From Opitutia bacterium ISCC 52 (GTDB taxonomy: Bacteria; Verrucomicrobiota; Verrucomicrobiia; Opitutales; UBA2995): a stretch of 64,000 nucleotides of DNA. The notes under the pieces are model-generated. The model was not told the DNA's origin. It searched no databases and worked only from the letters and a program-made list of their open reading frames with translations. The DNA is taken from contig CP076040.1 of the NCBI GenBank assembly GCA_014529675.2, positions 806,001 to 870,000 on the forward strand, in the 5' to 3' direction. The translations under genes were made by a program, and so were the position numbers. Below, in pieces: positions 1 to 9,126 of this stretch (its first letter is position 1; the number at the start of each line of letters is the position of its first letter).

Positions 1-2
1 GG

Positions 3-158
3 ATCCGTTATTTTCTACCTGCAATCCGTTCTCTGCGCCGGGAAAGTCTGCGATTTGATTTGTGTGAATACGGTTCTCACAAAAATCCAAGATATCATTT
101 AGGGAAGCCACCCGAGCAGTCTTTCCTGAGCATTTTCAAAGTCAAACCGGAACCTTAA
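3..158 (+). CDS. 3' end of an unidentified gene (partial)
   Basis: An open frame enters from the left edge and runs 51 residues to a TAA at 156-158. It is rich in Arg, Leu, Pro and aromatic residues and ends in VKPEP. Composition looks like real protein, but there is no start in the window and I do not recognise a family. The other two forward frames close earlier. It could equally be a chance open frame. Confidence 0.3.
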   Translation: MRYFLPAIRSLRRESLRFDLCEYGSHKNPRYHLGKPPEQSFLSIFKVKPEP

Positions 159-240
159 GATGGGATGAGCAGACTAAGCTTGTAGCGCTACGAGCTGATT
201 GTGGCTTTACAAGCGAGTGTTTCGAAGCATGTCTTAAGGG

Positions 241-1656
241 GTGTCTAAGCAGTTTTATATTCCAGGGAAGTTGAAGGTGGTGAGTGCACTTTTCTGGTTT
301 CTTTGTGTTTTGGGCCCACTTTCCCTTGGAGGTGCTGAGAATCCGCCCTTCCTTCTCGCATATACCCAGGTAAGAAAACCCACTCGTTTAGTCCCTCAAG
401 CTGAAGTCTCTTTGCCTCAGGAATTTTCGAAGTATCCATTTTCTGTTTACCACGTATTCAGCTCCCATAGCTCCACCAGTTTGGAATCAGTAGTTGTAGT
501 TCCCAAAGATGCGTCGGGTGTATGGACGTCACTTGCTAACAAGCGATCTTGTGTGTCTGTGGAATCGGAGCTTTTCGTGCTCTTTATTAAGGAGGGAAGT
601 GATCTACTCGAATCCACCGCGCTCCATTCTCGGATTGCCGAACATCTGCGTTTTTCTCCTTCCTCTATCGCTTCAGGCGGGCTGATGAGTGACTGGGAGC
701 CCTTTCTAACTTATGCTCAAAACTCCGCCGACTTGAAGCAGGCAGTCCTGGAGGCAGTTCTACCTCTGAATGAAAACCTAGTAACGGAGTTTGGAGAATT
801 CAGTCATTGGTTGCTCGAAGAGCTATCGAATATTCAAGCCTTGGTTTGGGAAGTGGATCCGACCCAGAAGGCAGGTTCTTTCGCCGTCTCAATAACCGCC
901 AAACAAGGCAGTCGCCTGAGTCGTCTCTTCACGTTGGCCACAGGTGCTCCATCCAACGTATTTGGATTTGTACCAAAGGATACCTCCAAGCTAAATCTGG
1001 GATCCCTTAACAGCATAAACGCGAATAATTACTTCAACCATTTCTTTAAAGGCGCGAAGGGGCTGGAGAGTGAGTCTTATTCCGCCATAAGAAACAAATT
1101 AAATGCCCTCGATGCTGGCATATTTGACCGATGGGATGGAAGCTGGGCGTTGTGGCATCTAAATGGCGGTGATGAGCGTATATTGCTGCTGGGCGGTGGG
1201 TTTCAGGCGCCGGATCTTAGTGAGTTATTTGACGTATTGGCCGAAGTTTCGTTTTCAGGATTGTCCGGTCAGCTGAATCTTGATGAACAAAACTCTGTTG
1301 TTGGATTTACCCGAGTTCGAAGTCTTGAGTGGGTCGATGAAGGCGAGGAAACCTTGTTAGGTCGTTTGCTTCCTGAACCCATATATATGGGTGTCGCAAA
1401 CGGTTTCGTCGCCATTTCCGAAAGTGATACGGCATTGATGGAGCTGGTTTTTGCCTTAAACTCCAGGAGACCTCTAAAGGAGTCTGCATTGAAATTGCTT
1501 GAAGAAGAAAAGAACCAATCGGTGCTGCATTATGTGGATGATCAATTGGTTCAGTCTCTAGCCTTGAGAAACGGTCGACTTGTTTTGAGGACGCCAACGC
1601 CACCGAGTTGGTTCTATTCGTATTTTGCAAGAATGACTAAGAATCTTTCTGATTAG
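241..1656 (+). CDS. Secreted protein of unknown function
   Basis: Predicted 471-residue protein from a GTG start. The N-terminus has a basic patch (KLK) followed by a hydrophobic run of about 18 residues ending LGGA, typical of a Sec signal peptide, so it is probably exported to the periplasm or outer membrane. The body is a mixed alpha/beta-like sequence with no motif I can name; the repeated 'fraction of fit' style (ALWHLNGGDERILLLGGG) loosely recalls DUF3352-like proteins, which is only a guess. It stands alone, with 82 bases before the next gene on the same strand, so the two could be co-transcribed. Length and clean composition argue for a real gene. Confidence 0.7.
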   Translation: MSKQFYIPGKLKVVSALFWFLCVLGPLSLGGAENPPFLLAYTQVRKPTRLVPQAEVSLPQEFSKYPFSVYHVFSSHSSTSLESVVVVPKDASGVWTSLANKRSCVSVESELFVLFIKEGSDLLESTALHSRIAEHLRFSPSSIASGGLMSDWEPFLTYAQNSADLKQAVLEAVLPLNENLVTEFGEFSHWLLEELSNIQALVWEVDPTQKAGSFAVSITAKQGSRLSRLFTLATGAPSNVFGFVPKDTSKLNLGSLNSINANNYFNHFFKGAKGLESESYSAIRNKLNALDAGIFDRWDGSWALWHLNGGDERILLLGGGFQAPDLSELFDVLAEVSFSGLSGQLNLDEQNSVVGFTRVRSLEWVDEGEETLLGRLLPEPIYMGVANGFVAISESDTALMELVFALNSRRPLKESALKLLEEEKNQSVLHYVDDQLVQSLALRNGRLVLRTPTPPSWFYSYFARMTKNLSD

Positions 1657-1738
1657 TCCGTTTGCTTTAAAAAGCAGAGCCTCCAATTATTGAAGAATCC
1701 GGCTTGCTGGAAATACCGTATACAACTACCTTATATCT

Positions 1739-2569
1739 ATGGACGAATCGCACTTTGAGGATACCGGAGCACGAGTTTTTAGATACTCGTTTTTCGCCTT
1801 TCTGTCGTTGGTCACTTCTGTAGGTATATGGAAGAAAGACGAGATCCTAAACTACTTTTCATTTCGTGAGCATGGGGAGTCGCGAATCGTTATCTACGGA
1901 CTTTCCGGCACGAGCGTAAATATCCTGGATGAGAAGCGAAACAAACGTGAGCTGGGTTTAATAGGAAGAGATGGAAAGTTTACGTTGGTTGAACAGGGTG
2001 GAATTGCATCCACCCTCGTGTATTTGAACCATCCTTATTACTTTCCTGAGGAAAAGCTGTTTGAGCGGGTTCCGAAGGGGGAAACCATTCATTACACGGC
2101 GCAGATGAAGCCCATGTTTGGGAGTCTGAGTGTCCGAAGCTTCCCCCAAGGAGCCACGATACGTGTGAATGAAGAGGAGGTAGGCGAAGCACCCTATAAG
2201 AAGAAGGATATTCGTGATGGAACGAAGCTCTATATTGAAGCCTTTTTGGGTGGGTATATTCCACAATTCCGAGATGTTGAAGTTCGTGGAGGTAGTGAAG
2301 AGGAAGTGGTCTTCAGCCTGGCTTCAACTGAGTGCTCCATCCTGTTGGAGACCAGTAAACCTGGATTCGCCTACGATACCCTTTCGATCTTCATCGATGA
2401 GGTGCCTGTTTCCTTAGACGGGCAACGCTTAAGGTATATCCCCCCAGGCCTGCACGATCTGCAAGTCATAGCACATGATGGCCTCAAATTACAAAAATCG
2501 TTCAACATCAAACCGGGGCAGACAATACGTCTTCAATTGCCCGATTGGTTTGTCGATGACGGGAGTTGA
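1739..2569 (+). CDS. Membrane-anchored PEGA-domain protein
   Basis: 276 residues. A hydrophobic stretch near residues 11-30 (FFAFLSLVTSVGIW) probably anchors the protein in the inner membrane with the rest in the periplasm. Around residues 120-190 the pattern GSLSVRSFPQGATIRVNEE followed by GEAPYKKKDI matches the PEGA fold (surface-layer-like beta domain) in which a short strand-turn-strand unit precedes a G-x-x-P loop. A second, weaker copy of the same pattern follows at about 200-270 (DTLSIFIDEVPVSLDG). Such domains usually sit on envelope or signalling proteins as carbohydrate- or protein-binding modules. Specific role unknown. Confidence 0.7.
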   Translation: MDESHFEDTGARVFRYSFFAFLSLVTSVGIWKKDEILNYFSFREHGESRIVIYGLSGTSVNILDEKRNKRELGLIGRDGKFTLVEQGGIASTLVYLNHPYYFPEEKLFERVPKGETIHYTAQMKPMFGSLSVRSFPQGATIRVNEEEVGEAPYKKKDIRDGTKLYIEAFLGGYIPQFRDVEVRGGSEEEVVFSLASTECSILLETSKPGFAYDTLSIFIDEVPVSLDGQRLRYIPPGLHDLQVIAHDGLKLQKSFNIKPGQTIRLQLPDWFVDDGS

Positions 2570-2605
2570 CTTCTCTTAATCAGAGGGAGATTGAATAAGG
2601 TTTAA

Positions 2606-3100
2606 ATGACACCTGAAAGATCTGATAAAATGATCCCTCTCGGTCCTGTGGATGCAATCGCGGAGATGATCGACGCCTGGCACCACCGGTTGTCTTGGGA
2701 TGAATATTTTATGGCGACTGCCTTCCTGATTGCGAGTCGAAGCAGCTGTGAACGTCTTAATGTGGGCTGTGTCATTGTTTCAGGTGGCAAGGGCAAGAAC
2801 CGTTTAATTGCCGCCGGTTACAATGGCTTTCTGCCAGGGGCTCCCCATAAATCGCGTGTGAGGGATAATCACGAGCAAGGAACGGTCCATGCCGAGCAAA
2901 ATGCCATCGCCGATGCTGCGCGTCGAGGGATTAGCCTGGGCGGAGCAACGGCCTACGTAACCCATTTCCCGTGTATCAACTGCGCAAAGGTCCTCGCTGC
3001 AGCAGGCATTTCAGTCATCAAATTTCACAACGATTACAAAAATGATCCCATGGTCCCAGATTTGCTAAAGGAAGCCGGTGTATCCATTGAGAAGTTTTAG
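2606..3100 (+). CDS. dCMP deaminase-like cytidine/deoxycytidylate deaminase
   Basis: 164-residue cytoplasmic enzyme of the zinc-dependent deoxycytidylate deaminase family (ComEB/Dcd-like), which converts dCMP to dUMP for thymidylate synthesis. The zinc and catalytic signature is plain: HAEQNAIA, where His binds zinc and Glu shuttles the proton, followed about 30 residues later by PCINCAK, whose two Cys complete the zinc site. The N-terminal SWDEYFMATAFLIASRS is the usual first helix of the family. ATG at 2606 has AAGG a few bases upstream; a second ATG at codon 9 is possible. It ends two bases before the YqgE gene, so the two are probably one transcript. Confidence 0.88.
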   Translation: MTPERSDKMIPLGPVDAIAEMIDAWHHRLSWDEYFMATAFLIASRSSCERLNVGCVIVSGGKGKNRLIAAGYNGFLPGAPHKSRVRDNHEQGTVHAEQNAIADAARRGISLGGATAYVTHFPCINCAKVLAAAGISVIKFHNDYKNDPMVPDLLKEAGVSIEKF

Positions 3101-3102
3101 AC

Positions 3103-3663
3103 ATGGAGAATATCAGCCAATTTTCAGAGAATTATTCGGGCACTCTCTTGATTTCTCATCCCAGAATGCTGGACCCCAATTTTAAGAGGACGGTGGTGTT
3201 ATTGTCTGCCCATTCCAAGGAGGAAGGAGCTCTTGGGGTGGTTTTAAATCGTCCGACTCAAAAGTGTCTGGGGGAAATTGAAGAGAAGTTCACCTTCGGG
3301 CCTTTAGCTCAGGTTCCCATTTATGAGGGAGGACCTGTCGCAACAGATCAGATCCTTCTTGTGGCTTGGACTTGGTCTCCATCGGATTCCGTATTCAAGC
3401 TATTTTTCGGTATCGATCCCGACCGTGCCTCTGAGTTGATGGAATATTCTCAAGCCACTGTTCGTGCATACCAAGGTTATTCTGGGTGGTCTGGTGGGCA
3501 GCTGGAAGTCGAAATGGAAGAAGACTCCTGGATTGTCTCTCAAGTAAAAGATCAGTTCGTAGACGGGTTGGATGGCGATTCTCTCTGGCAGAAATTCCTT
3601 CGCGATCAAGGTCCGAAGTATCAACTGGATGCTCAGGCACCAGAGGATCCTTCACTGAATTAA
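3103..3663 (+). CDS. YqgE/AlgH family protein
   Basis: 186 residues, the usual length of the YqgE/AlgH (DUF179) family. The hallmark N-terminal block is present: [20 protein letters not shown], then [11 protein letters not shown], and the mid-protein PIYEGGPV and the C-terminal [10 protein letters not shown] block. The family is a compact cytoplasmic domain whose biochemical activity is unsettled; AlgH was first linked to alginate regulation in Pseudomonas. Start ATG lies directly after the stop of the deaminase gene, which suggests translational coupling. Confidence 0.92.
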   Translation: MENISQFSENYSGTLLISHPRMLDPNFKRTVVLLSAHSKEEGALGVVLNRPTQKCLGEIEEKFTFGPLAQVPIYEGGPVATDQILLVAWTWSPSDSVFKLFFGIDPDRASELMEYSQATVRAYQGYSGWSGGQLEVEMEEDSWIVSQVKDQFVDGLDGDSLWQKFLRDQGPKYQLDAQAPEDPSLN

Positions 3664-3770
3664 GGAATTCCTGTGGCAGCGGGGTTTTCGCATGTGTGGG
3701 ATATCTCAATTTCCCCATTGACAAGCCCTGTCCAGGACGGTTTTTTCCTTCTCTTTTTCCCATTTTAGAC

Positions 3771-3896
3771 ATGAAAGTTGCATCATCTATTAAATCCTTG
3801 AAGAACCGGCATCCGGACTGCCAAGTAGTCCGCCGTAAAGGCCGCGTTTACGTAATTTGCAAATCCAATCCCCGCTTTAAAGCGCGTCAGGGATAA
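3771..3896 (+). CDS. rpmJ: Ribosomal protein L36 (bL36)
   Basis: 41 residues, [14 protein letters not shown] at the start and [23 protein letters not shown] at the end, a clear bL36. It lacks most of the Cys/His zinc ligands of the canonical form, as in the C-minus paralogue. The gene is short enough to be missed by length filters. It lies just upstream of the L31 gene on the same strand, a pairing known from other bacteria where alternative L31 and L36 are co-transcribed. Confidence 0.93.
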   Translation: MKVASSIKSLKNRHPDCQVVRRKGRVYVICKSNPRFKARQG

Positions 3897-3916
3897 TAAA
3901 CGACCTATTTAGATCC

Positions 3917-4165
3917 GTGAAATCCGACATCCATCCCGCATCCCATCCTGTCTGCTTTGTAGACGTATCTTCAGGAAAGAAATTTCTGACTCGCTCCACC
4001 GTTACTTCCAAGAAGACGGAAACCATCGACGGTGTTGAGTACCAAGTGATCGTTCAGGACGTCACCTCCGACTCTCATCCAGCCTATACCGGTGAGAAAC
4101 GCTTCGTTGATAGCGCCGGTCGTGTTGAGAAGTTCAACAACAAATTTCGTCGCACTCGTAAGTAA
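3917..4165 (+). CDS. rpmE2: Ribosomal protein L31 type B (bL31B)
   Basis: 82 residues from a GTG start. MKSDIHPASHPVCFVDVSSG and FLTRSTVTSKKT are the diagnostic N-terminal blocks of type B L31, and the C-terminal HPAYTGEKRFVDSAGRVEKF block is also intact. Type B proteins lack the CxxC zinc ribbon, and none is seen here. In several bacteria type B L31 together with C-minus L36 frees zinc under limitation; that regulation is an inference, and I saw no Zur-like operator. A strong terminator follows. Confidence 0.95.
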   Translation: MKSDIHPASHPVCFVDVSSGKKFLTRSTVTSKKTETIDGVEYQVIVQDVTSDSHPAYTGEKRFVDSAGRVEKFNNKFRRTRK

Positions 4166-4194
4166 GCGCGATAAAGAACTACATACTACATTCG

Positions 4195-4221
4195 AAAAAC
4201 CCTCCTCTCGGAGGGTTTTTT
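4195..4221 (+). terminator. Rho-independent terminator after rpmE2
   Basis: Perfect 6-bp stem CCCTCC / GGAGGG with a TCTC loop, flanked by five A on the left and six T on the right, so it could work in both directions. It lies 30 bases after the rpmE2 stop. Confidence 0.9.
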
Positions 4222-4418
4222 CTTGGACGCCTTTCCTGACAAGAATGTAACCCGATTTCTGGAAACAATTCCGGCCAATTCTGCTGCTTCACCATTTTTA
4301 CAGCGGTCATAGCTTTTGCACCTGCTAAGGGGATCCGATCTCTTTGCCACTTGCAGTTCCCAAATCAATTTTAAATTGGTTCGCTGTGTGGCCGACTTGT
4401 GAGCCTAAGGCTCGATGC

Positions 4419-5636
4419 CTAAATCGTATGTACAAACAATCCGCTTCTTAGCTTCGGTTCGAACCATGTGCTTTTGGGAGGCATGGTTGCTCCAGCATCG
4501 GCGATGTCCATGAGCTGCCCAATCGTGACTGGATACATTGAAAATGCGACGGGACCATCTCCATTATGAACGCGCTTTTCTAACTCTTCGGTCCCTCTGA
4601 TTCCACCAATGAAATCAATACGATCACTGGTTCGTGGATCCTCGATCCCGAGAATTGGACTTAAGATGCTGTCTTGCAATCGACTGATGTCGAGGCGACT
4701 CACAGGGTCGAGCGATTCGTCTGGAGCAAACTCCAACCCATACCAGCGGTTGTTAAAATACATGCTTACTTTTCCGACTTGGTTGGGAGAAGGATCGACG
4801 TCTTCGGTAACTGTAGCTACGGATTTTACTCTCTCAAGGAAGTCCTCTTCGCTGTGGCCATTTAAGTCAAATACGAGGCGGTTGTAGGGGAGGATCTTCA
4901 GTTGGCTGGCAGGAAAGTTAACCGCTAGAAACCAGTTGTAATCTTCCTCACCGGTGTGGTTCGGATTGTTGGCTTTACGCTCGGCACCCACGCGCGCTGC
5001 ACTGGCACTGCGGTGGTGCCCATCTGCCACATAAGAGAAAGGAATATCGGCAAAGGCGCTTACCAATGCCTCCGTTTGCGCCACGCGCCACACGGTATGT
5101 TGAACTCCGTCAGGTGCGGTGAAGTCGATCAGTGGCTCTTCTTGGGTGATTTGATCTATGGACTCGTTGATTGTCGCTTCGTCCCGATAGGTCAAAAAGA
5201 CGGGCCCAGGATGTGCATTGAGGGTCGCGTTCAGTTTTGTCCGGTCGTCTTCCTTTTGCGGACGCGTTTTCTCGTGCTTCTTAATCAGATCATTGAGGTA
5301 GTCTTCAATGTGGCAAACGCTCACCAGGCCCTTTTGTTTGTGCCCATCCATCACCTGTTGATAGACGTAGAGACTGGGCGCCTCTTCGCGGACGATTGCA
5401 CCTGTTGCTTTCAACTGGTCCAGATTCTCCTTCGCTTTGGTATAAACGGGATCTGAGTAAAGGTCAGTTCCTTCCGGTAAATCAATCTCAGCTCGAACAA
5501 CATGGAGGAAGCTATGAGGATTTCCTTGGGCGAGCTCTCGGGCTTCAGATGTGTTGACTACATCGTAGGGTAAAGAGGCTACTTTGGCAGCATGTTGCGG
5601 ATCAGGGCGGAGACCTTTGAAGGCGCGAATTTTCAT
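4419..5636 (-). CDS. DUF1015 family protein
   Basis: About 405 residues. The opening MKIRAFKGLRPDPQHAAKVASLPYDVV and the following NPHSFLHVVRAEID are the family signature of DUF1015 (COG4198), as are FSYVADGHHRSASAA in the middle and the C-terminal DFIGGIRG. The ADGHHR block resembles a metal or nucleotide site, and some authors relate the fold to ParB-like kinases; no activity is established for bacterial members. I start at the ATG at 5636 because homologues begin at this methionine; an in-frame TTG 18 bases upstream would add six residues. Convergent with rpmE2 and divergent from the kinase gene. Confidence 0.88.
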   Translation of the reverse strand: MKIRAFKGLRPDPQHAAKVASLPYDVVNTSEARELAQGNPHSFLHVVRAEIDLPEGTDLYSDPVYTKAKENLDQLKATGAIVREEAPSLYVYQQVMDGHKQKGLVSVCHIEDYLNDLIKKHEKTRPQKEDDRTKLNATLNAHPGPVFLTYRDEATINESIDQITQEEPLIDFTAPDGVQHTVWRVAQTEALVSAFADIPFSYVADGHHRSASAARVGAERKANNPNHTGEEDYNWFLAVNFPASQLKILPYNRLVFDLNGHSEEDFLERVKSVATVTEDVDPSPNQVGKVSMYFNNRWYGLEFAPDESLDPVSRLDISRLQDSILSPILGIEDPRTSDRIDFIGGIRGTEELEKRVHNGDGPVAFSMYPVTIGQLMDIADAGATMPPKSTWFEPKLRSGLFVHTI

Positions 5637-5900
5637 AGAAATGGACCGGAACAAAGCTCCATGTACATGGCAAGTTTAATTGGGGGATTTTTACCTTTCT
5701 GATGGAGATTGCTTTTTGCTCCCAATATCCATCTCCCAGGGCGGCGGATATGAAAAGGCACGCTTTCTAGATAAACCGCTCGAAATCGCGTCAAGAAATT
5801 GTAAAAAAAGAGTTCAGGCTTGAATGGAGAGCGGCCTCACCGGGCTTCTGGACCAGCTTTGATACTTCTCAAACTATCAATTCTCATCCTGCTCCATCCA

Positions 5901-8621
5901 ATGTTTCCTAAGTCGTCCAGACTGAGTACACATGAAGAACTGCAGCGCACAAAACGTGAGCTAGCACGCTTCCAACGGCGTACTCAACTTCTGGAACAGC
6001 GGCTAAGGAATAACCAACAAGTTTTTGTGGATTTTGAATCGATAGCAAAAGCGGTCGGTCACTTGATCGGTTCGCGAAATTCCGAAGAGGCAGTGAGTGA
6101 GTCACTGGCTCTTATCGGTCGTGGCTCAGGCCTTGATCGAATCTATATGCTCAAGAACGTGTCGGGTGGACATCAGGGTTCAGTGATCGACCAGATTCAT
6201 ACCTGGGTTCGCGAAGACTCAGACATTACTGCTCCCGGTTTTCAATCGCTCCCGTTTGAAGTATTTTTCCCGACTTGGTTGGCTAGTCTAAAACAAGGCG
6301 AACCCATTTTTGGCTCTCTCGATAATGCACCGGATATCGAGCATCTGACATTGGCCAAGCAGGGAGTGATGTCATTTTTGTGGATTCCTATTCTCGTCGA
6401 CGGAAAGTGGTGGGGAGTTATGGGTTTTGATCAAGTGGCTCAAAATCGTAGCTGGCATCCCAAAGAGATTACGGGCTACGCCTTACTGGTCGATAGCATC
6501 TTGGAATTTATACGTCGTCAGAAGCTGGAGCAGAATCTTCGGGTTTTTCAGGAGCGTTATGAAATGGCTTCTCAAGCAGGCCAAGTCGGTGTCTGGGACT
6601 GGGATATTGATGACGAGCGAGTCTTCTTAGATTCCACCATCAAAAGCATGGCTGGTTATCCTCTGGAGGAAGATTTAGAGAGTCTGAAGCAATGGGAATT
6701 GGTATTTATCCTGGAGGGTAAGGCGAAATGGGTCGAGCTACTCAATGAGCGTATTATCAATAAGGAAAAGGATTTTGAATTGGAACATCGCCTCAGGCAT
6801 ACCAATGGTCATTTGGTGGAAGCTTTTTCCCGAGGTAAGATTGTTTACGACAAGAATGGCAAGGCGATCCGAGTATTGGGAACCACCACTGACATCACTC
6901 AGTTGAAAGCCATCCAAATGGATCTTCGTAAGGCTCGTGATTTGGCAGAGGAGGGAAGTAAGTCGAAGTCTGAATTTATGGCGAAGATGAGTCATGAAAT
7001 TCGTACACCGCTAAACGCGATAATGGGATTTTCCACTTTGCTGAAGCACACTGAGATGGACTCCGAACAAGGAGACTACCTAGTGAACCTGGAAACAAGC
7101 AGCCGCATTCTTCTTTCCATGGTGAATAACATTTTAGACTTTTCCAAAATTGAAGCGGGGAAGCTTGATCTCGAAAGGAAACCTTTCGATATCGAAGGGA
7201 CCATCGATACTATCCTCCACGTGTTTGGAGATTCCGTAATCAAAAAGGGGATCGAAATGAAATACGTGGCTGGTGACGGGATTCCTGTAAGTGTGATTAC
7301 AGATCCTTTAAGGATTCAGCAGGTGATTCTGAATCTAGTAGGTAACGCTGTAAAATTTACTGAGAGTGGAAGTATTCAAGTGCACTCCGACTGGACTGAA
7401 TCAGCACCTGGAAAAGGAAAATTGCGTATAGTCGTGAAAGATGCCGGGATTGGTATCGAAGCTGATCGCTTAGCCGCAATCTTTGAACCTTTTACTCAAG
7501 CAGATTCATCTATGACTCGACGCTTTGGCGGTTCCGGGTTGGGACTCACTATTTGTCAGAATATTCTGCAGGCAATGGGCTCGAAATTGGAAGTAGCCAG
7601 TGAACCTGGAAAGGGGACTGAATTCTCTTTCGCGATCCGCGTTGATGAAGCACCCGAAGAGGTGGTGCAGCAGATAGAAAAAATCAAAGAGTCCATTGAA
7701 GATTCTAAATCGACTCAGATGTCCTCTGGTAAAATGGAGCAACGGGCCAAAGCCAAGATCCTTCTAGCTGAGGATAATACATTGAATCAGCAAGTGATTT
7801 CAAAGCTGCTCAATCGATTGGGATACAATGCCGTACTCGTCGAGGATGGGAAGGAAGCTGTGGATGCGCTGAATCGATGGGAATTTGATTTGGTGTTTAT
7901 GGATTTAATGATGCCGATTCTAGATGGCGTATCCGCTACTAAAACGATTCGCGAGACTCTGCCTCCCGCCAAACAACCGGTGATAATTGCACTCACCGCT
8001 AATTCGTCCGAGGAAGACATCAACTCCTGCATGGAGGCTGGAATGAATGATTTTCTCAGTAAGCCTGTGGAGTTGGAGACGCTCGAGAAGACCCTGATCG
8101 AACATTTGGATCTTAATCGCTTAAGTCAGACTGAAGCAGATTCTGAAACTGAAGAAGAAACGGAAAGTTCTGAGGACGATTTTGTAGATTTAGACAGTGA
8201 GATCTTGGAGGATTCGGAAACTCAAGATGAGAAACCTTTCGAGCATTTTGATCCGGAGTTCATGCGCAATTTAATGGGGAGTAGTTCACCGCCTGAAGTG
8301 CAGGATGAGTTTTCTATCGATGCTATGGAGATTTTTGCTGAAACAACTCCGGAAGTCTTTGAGTCGCTCGCTGTTCATTATAAGGCGGAAGACTGGAAAA
8401 GTTTTGAATTGGCCGCACACAGTTTAAAAGGAACGGCAAAGACGGTAGGCGCTCTGATCCTTGGGAATATGGCACTGCAAATTGAATTGTGGGTTAAGGA
8501 CGGACACTCAGGAAACCGTGAGGGAGAAATCGAGCAAATTGAACAAGAGTTTCAGGCACTGCTTGTAGAACTTGATCGCTACTGTGATCAGTTGAAGAAA
8601 AACCAATCTAAGATCTCCTAA
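5901..8621 (+). CDS. Hybrid sensor histidine kinase with receiver and HPt domains
   Basis: About 906 residues. Order: short N-terminal coiled coil, GAF domain, PAS domain (GVWDWDIDDERVF onward), HisKA with phospho-acceptor His365 in KMSHEIRTPLNAI, HATPase with N box NLVGNAVKF and glycine boxes DAGIG and GGSGLGL, receiver with phospho-acceptor Asp668 in MDLMMPILDG and conserved Lys in LSKPVE, and C-terminal HPt with His840 in AAHSLKGT. All relay residues are present, so it can pass phosphate from His to Asp to His within one chain. No clear transmembrane helix from the ATG at 5901, so sensing is probably cytoplasmic. A TTG at 5820 would add a hydrophobic N-terminus of doubtful reality. No cognate regulator is adjacent. 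Confidence 0.93.
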   Translation: MFPKSSRLSTHEELQRTKRELARFQRRTQLLEQRLRNNQQVFVDFESIAKAVGHLIGSRNSEEAVSESLALIGRGSGLDRIYMLKNVSGGHQGSVIDQIHTWVREDSDITAPGFQSLPFEVFFPTWLASLKQGEPIFGSLDNAPDIEHLTLAKQGVMSFLWIPILVDGKWWGVMGFDQVAQNRSWHPKEITGYALLVDSILEFIRRQKLEQNLRVFQERYEMASQAGQVGVWDWDIDDERVFLDSTIKSMAGYPLEEDLESLKQWELVFILEGKAKWVELLNERIINKEKDFELEHRLRHTNGHLVEAFSRGKIVYDKNGKAIRVLGTTTDITQLKAIQMDLRKARDLAEEGSKSKSEFMAKMSHEIRTPLNAIMGFSTLLKHTEMDSEQGDYLVNLETSSRILLSMVNNILDFSKIEAGKLDLERKPFDIEGTIDTILHVFGDSVIKKGIEMKYVAGDGIPVSVITDPLRIQQVILNLVGNAVKFTESGSIQVHSDWTESAPGKGKLRIVVKDAGIGIEADRLAAIFEPFTQADSSMTRRFGGSGLGLTICQNILQAMGSKLEVASEPGKGTEFSFAIRVDEAPEEVVQQIEKIKESIEDSKSTQMSSGKMEQRAKAKILLAEDNTLNQQVISKLLNRLGYNAVLVEDGKEAVDALNRWEFDLVFMDLMMPILDGVSATKTIRETLPPAKQPVIIALTANSSEEDINSCMEAGMNDFLSKPVELETLEKTLIEHLDLNRLSQTEADSETEEETESSEDDFVDLDSEILEDSETQDEKPFEHFDPEFMRNLMGSSSPPEVQDEFSIDAMEIFAETTPEVFESLAVHYKAEDWKSFELAAHSLKGTAKTVGALILGNMALQIELWVKDGHSGNREGEIEQIEQEFQALLVELDRYCDQLKKNQSKIS

Positions 8622-8727
8622 GGTTGAATTAGTTGATTTAGTAAGGGGTTACTTGATCTCTCCATAGAATTGCTCCTTACTGAGGTTATATCTGAATCCT
8701 TTGTTTCGGATGTGCTCAGCAGGAAAT

Positions 8728-9108
8728 ATGGAAGACAGTTCGAAATTTAGAAATACCGGTATTAAACGGGTCATACTGGCCACAAAGTATTCCATGGAGG
8801 GACTCGGCTATGCCTTTAAGAATGAGGCTGCGTTTCGCCAGGAAGCACTGATGTCGATTGTGCTCATACCTGTAGCAATCTGGCTGCAGCCTGGTTTTGT
8901 GCCCTTTTGCTTATTGGTCGGAAGCTTGTTACTCGTCATGATCGTCGAGCTGCTGAACACGGGCATTGAAACGGCGATTGATTATCAATCGATGGAAATC
9001 CACCCCATGGCGAAACTGGCCAAAGACTTTGGCAGTGCGGCTGTTTTTCTAAGCTTAGTAAATCTTACTTTGGTGTGGGGATTTTATTTGTGGGATCGCT
9101 TTCTTTAA
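8728..9108 (+). CDS. dgkA: Diacylglycerol kinase family protein
   Basis: About 126 residues with three membrane helices, the usual size of bacterial DgkA. The active-site block VELLNTGIETAIDYQSME, including the catalytic Glu and the Asn-Thr pair, is intact, as is the N-terminal YAFKNEAAFRQE. It phosphorylates diacylglycerol or, in Gram-positive relatives, undecaprenol, at the inner membrane. I chose the ATG at 8728 because AGGA sits just before it; upstream TTG (8701) and ATG (8710) starts are in frame. Confidence 0.92.
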   Translation: MEDSSKFRNTGIKRVILATKYSMEGLGYAFKNEAAFRQEALMSIVLIPVAIWLQPGFVPFCLLVGSLLLVMIVELLNTGIETAIDYQSMEIHPMAKLAKDFGSAAVFLSLVNLTLVWGFYLWDRFL

Positions 9109-9126
9109 GTAGAGTGTTTCTACCCC

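Noticed and set aside
4401-4413. GAGCC-TAA-GGCTC inverted repeat after the DUF1015 gene as a terminator.
   Set aside because: Stem is only five bases and has no T-tract on either side.
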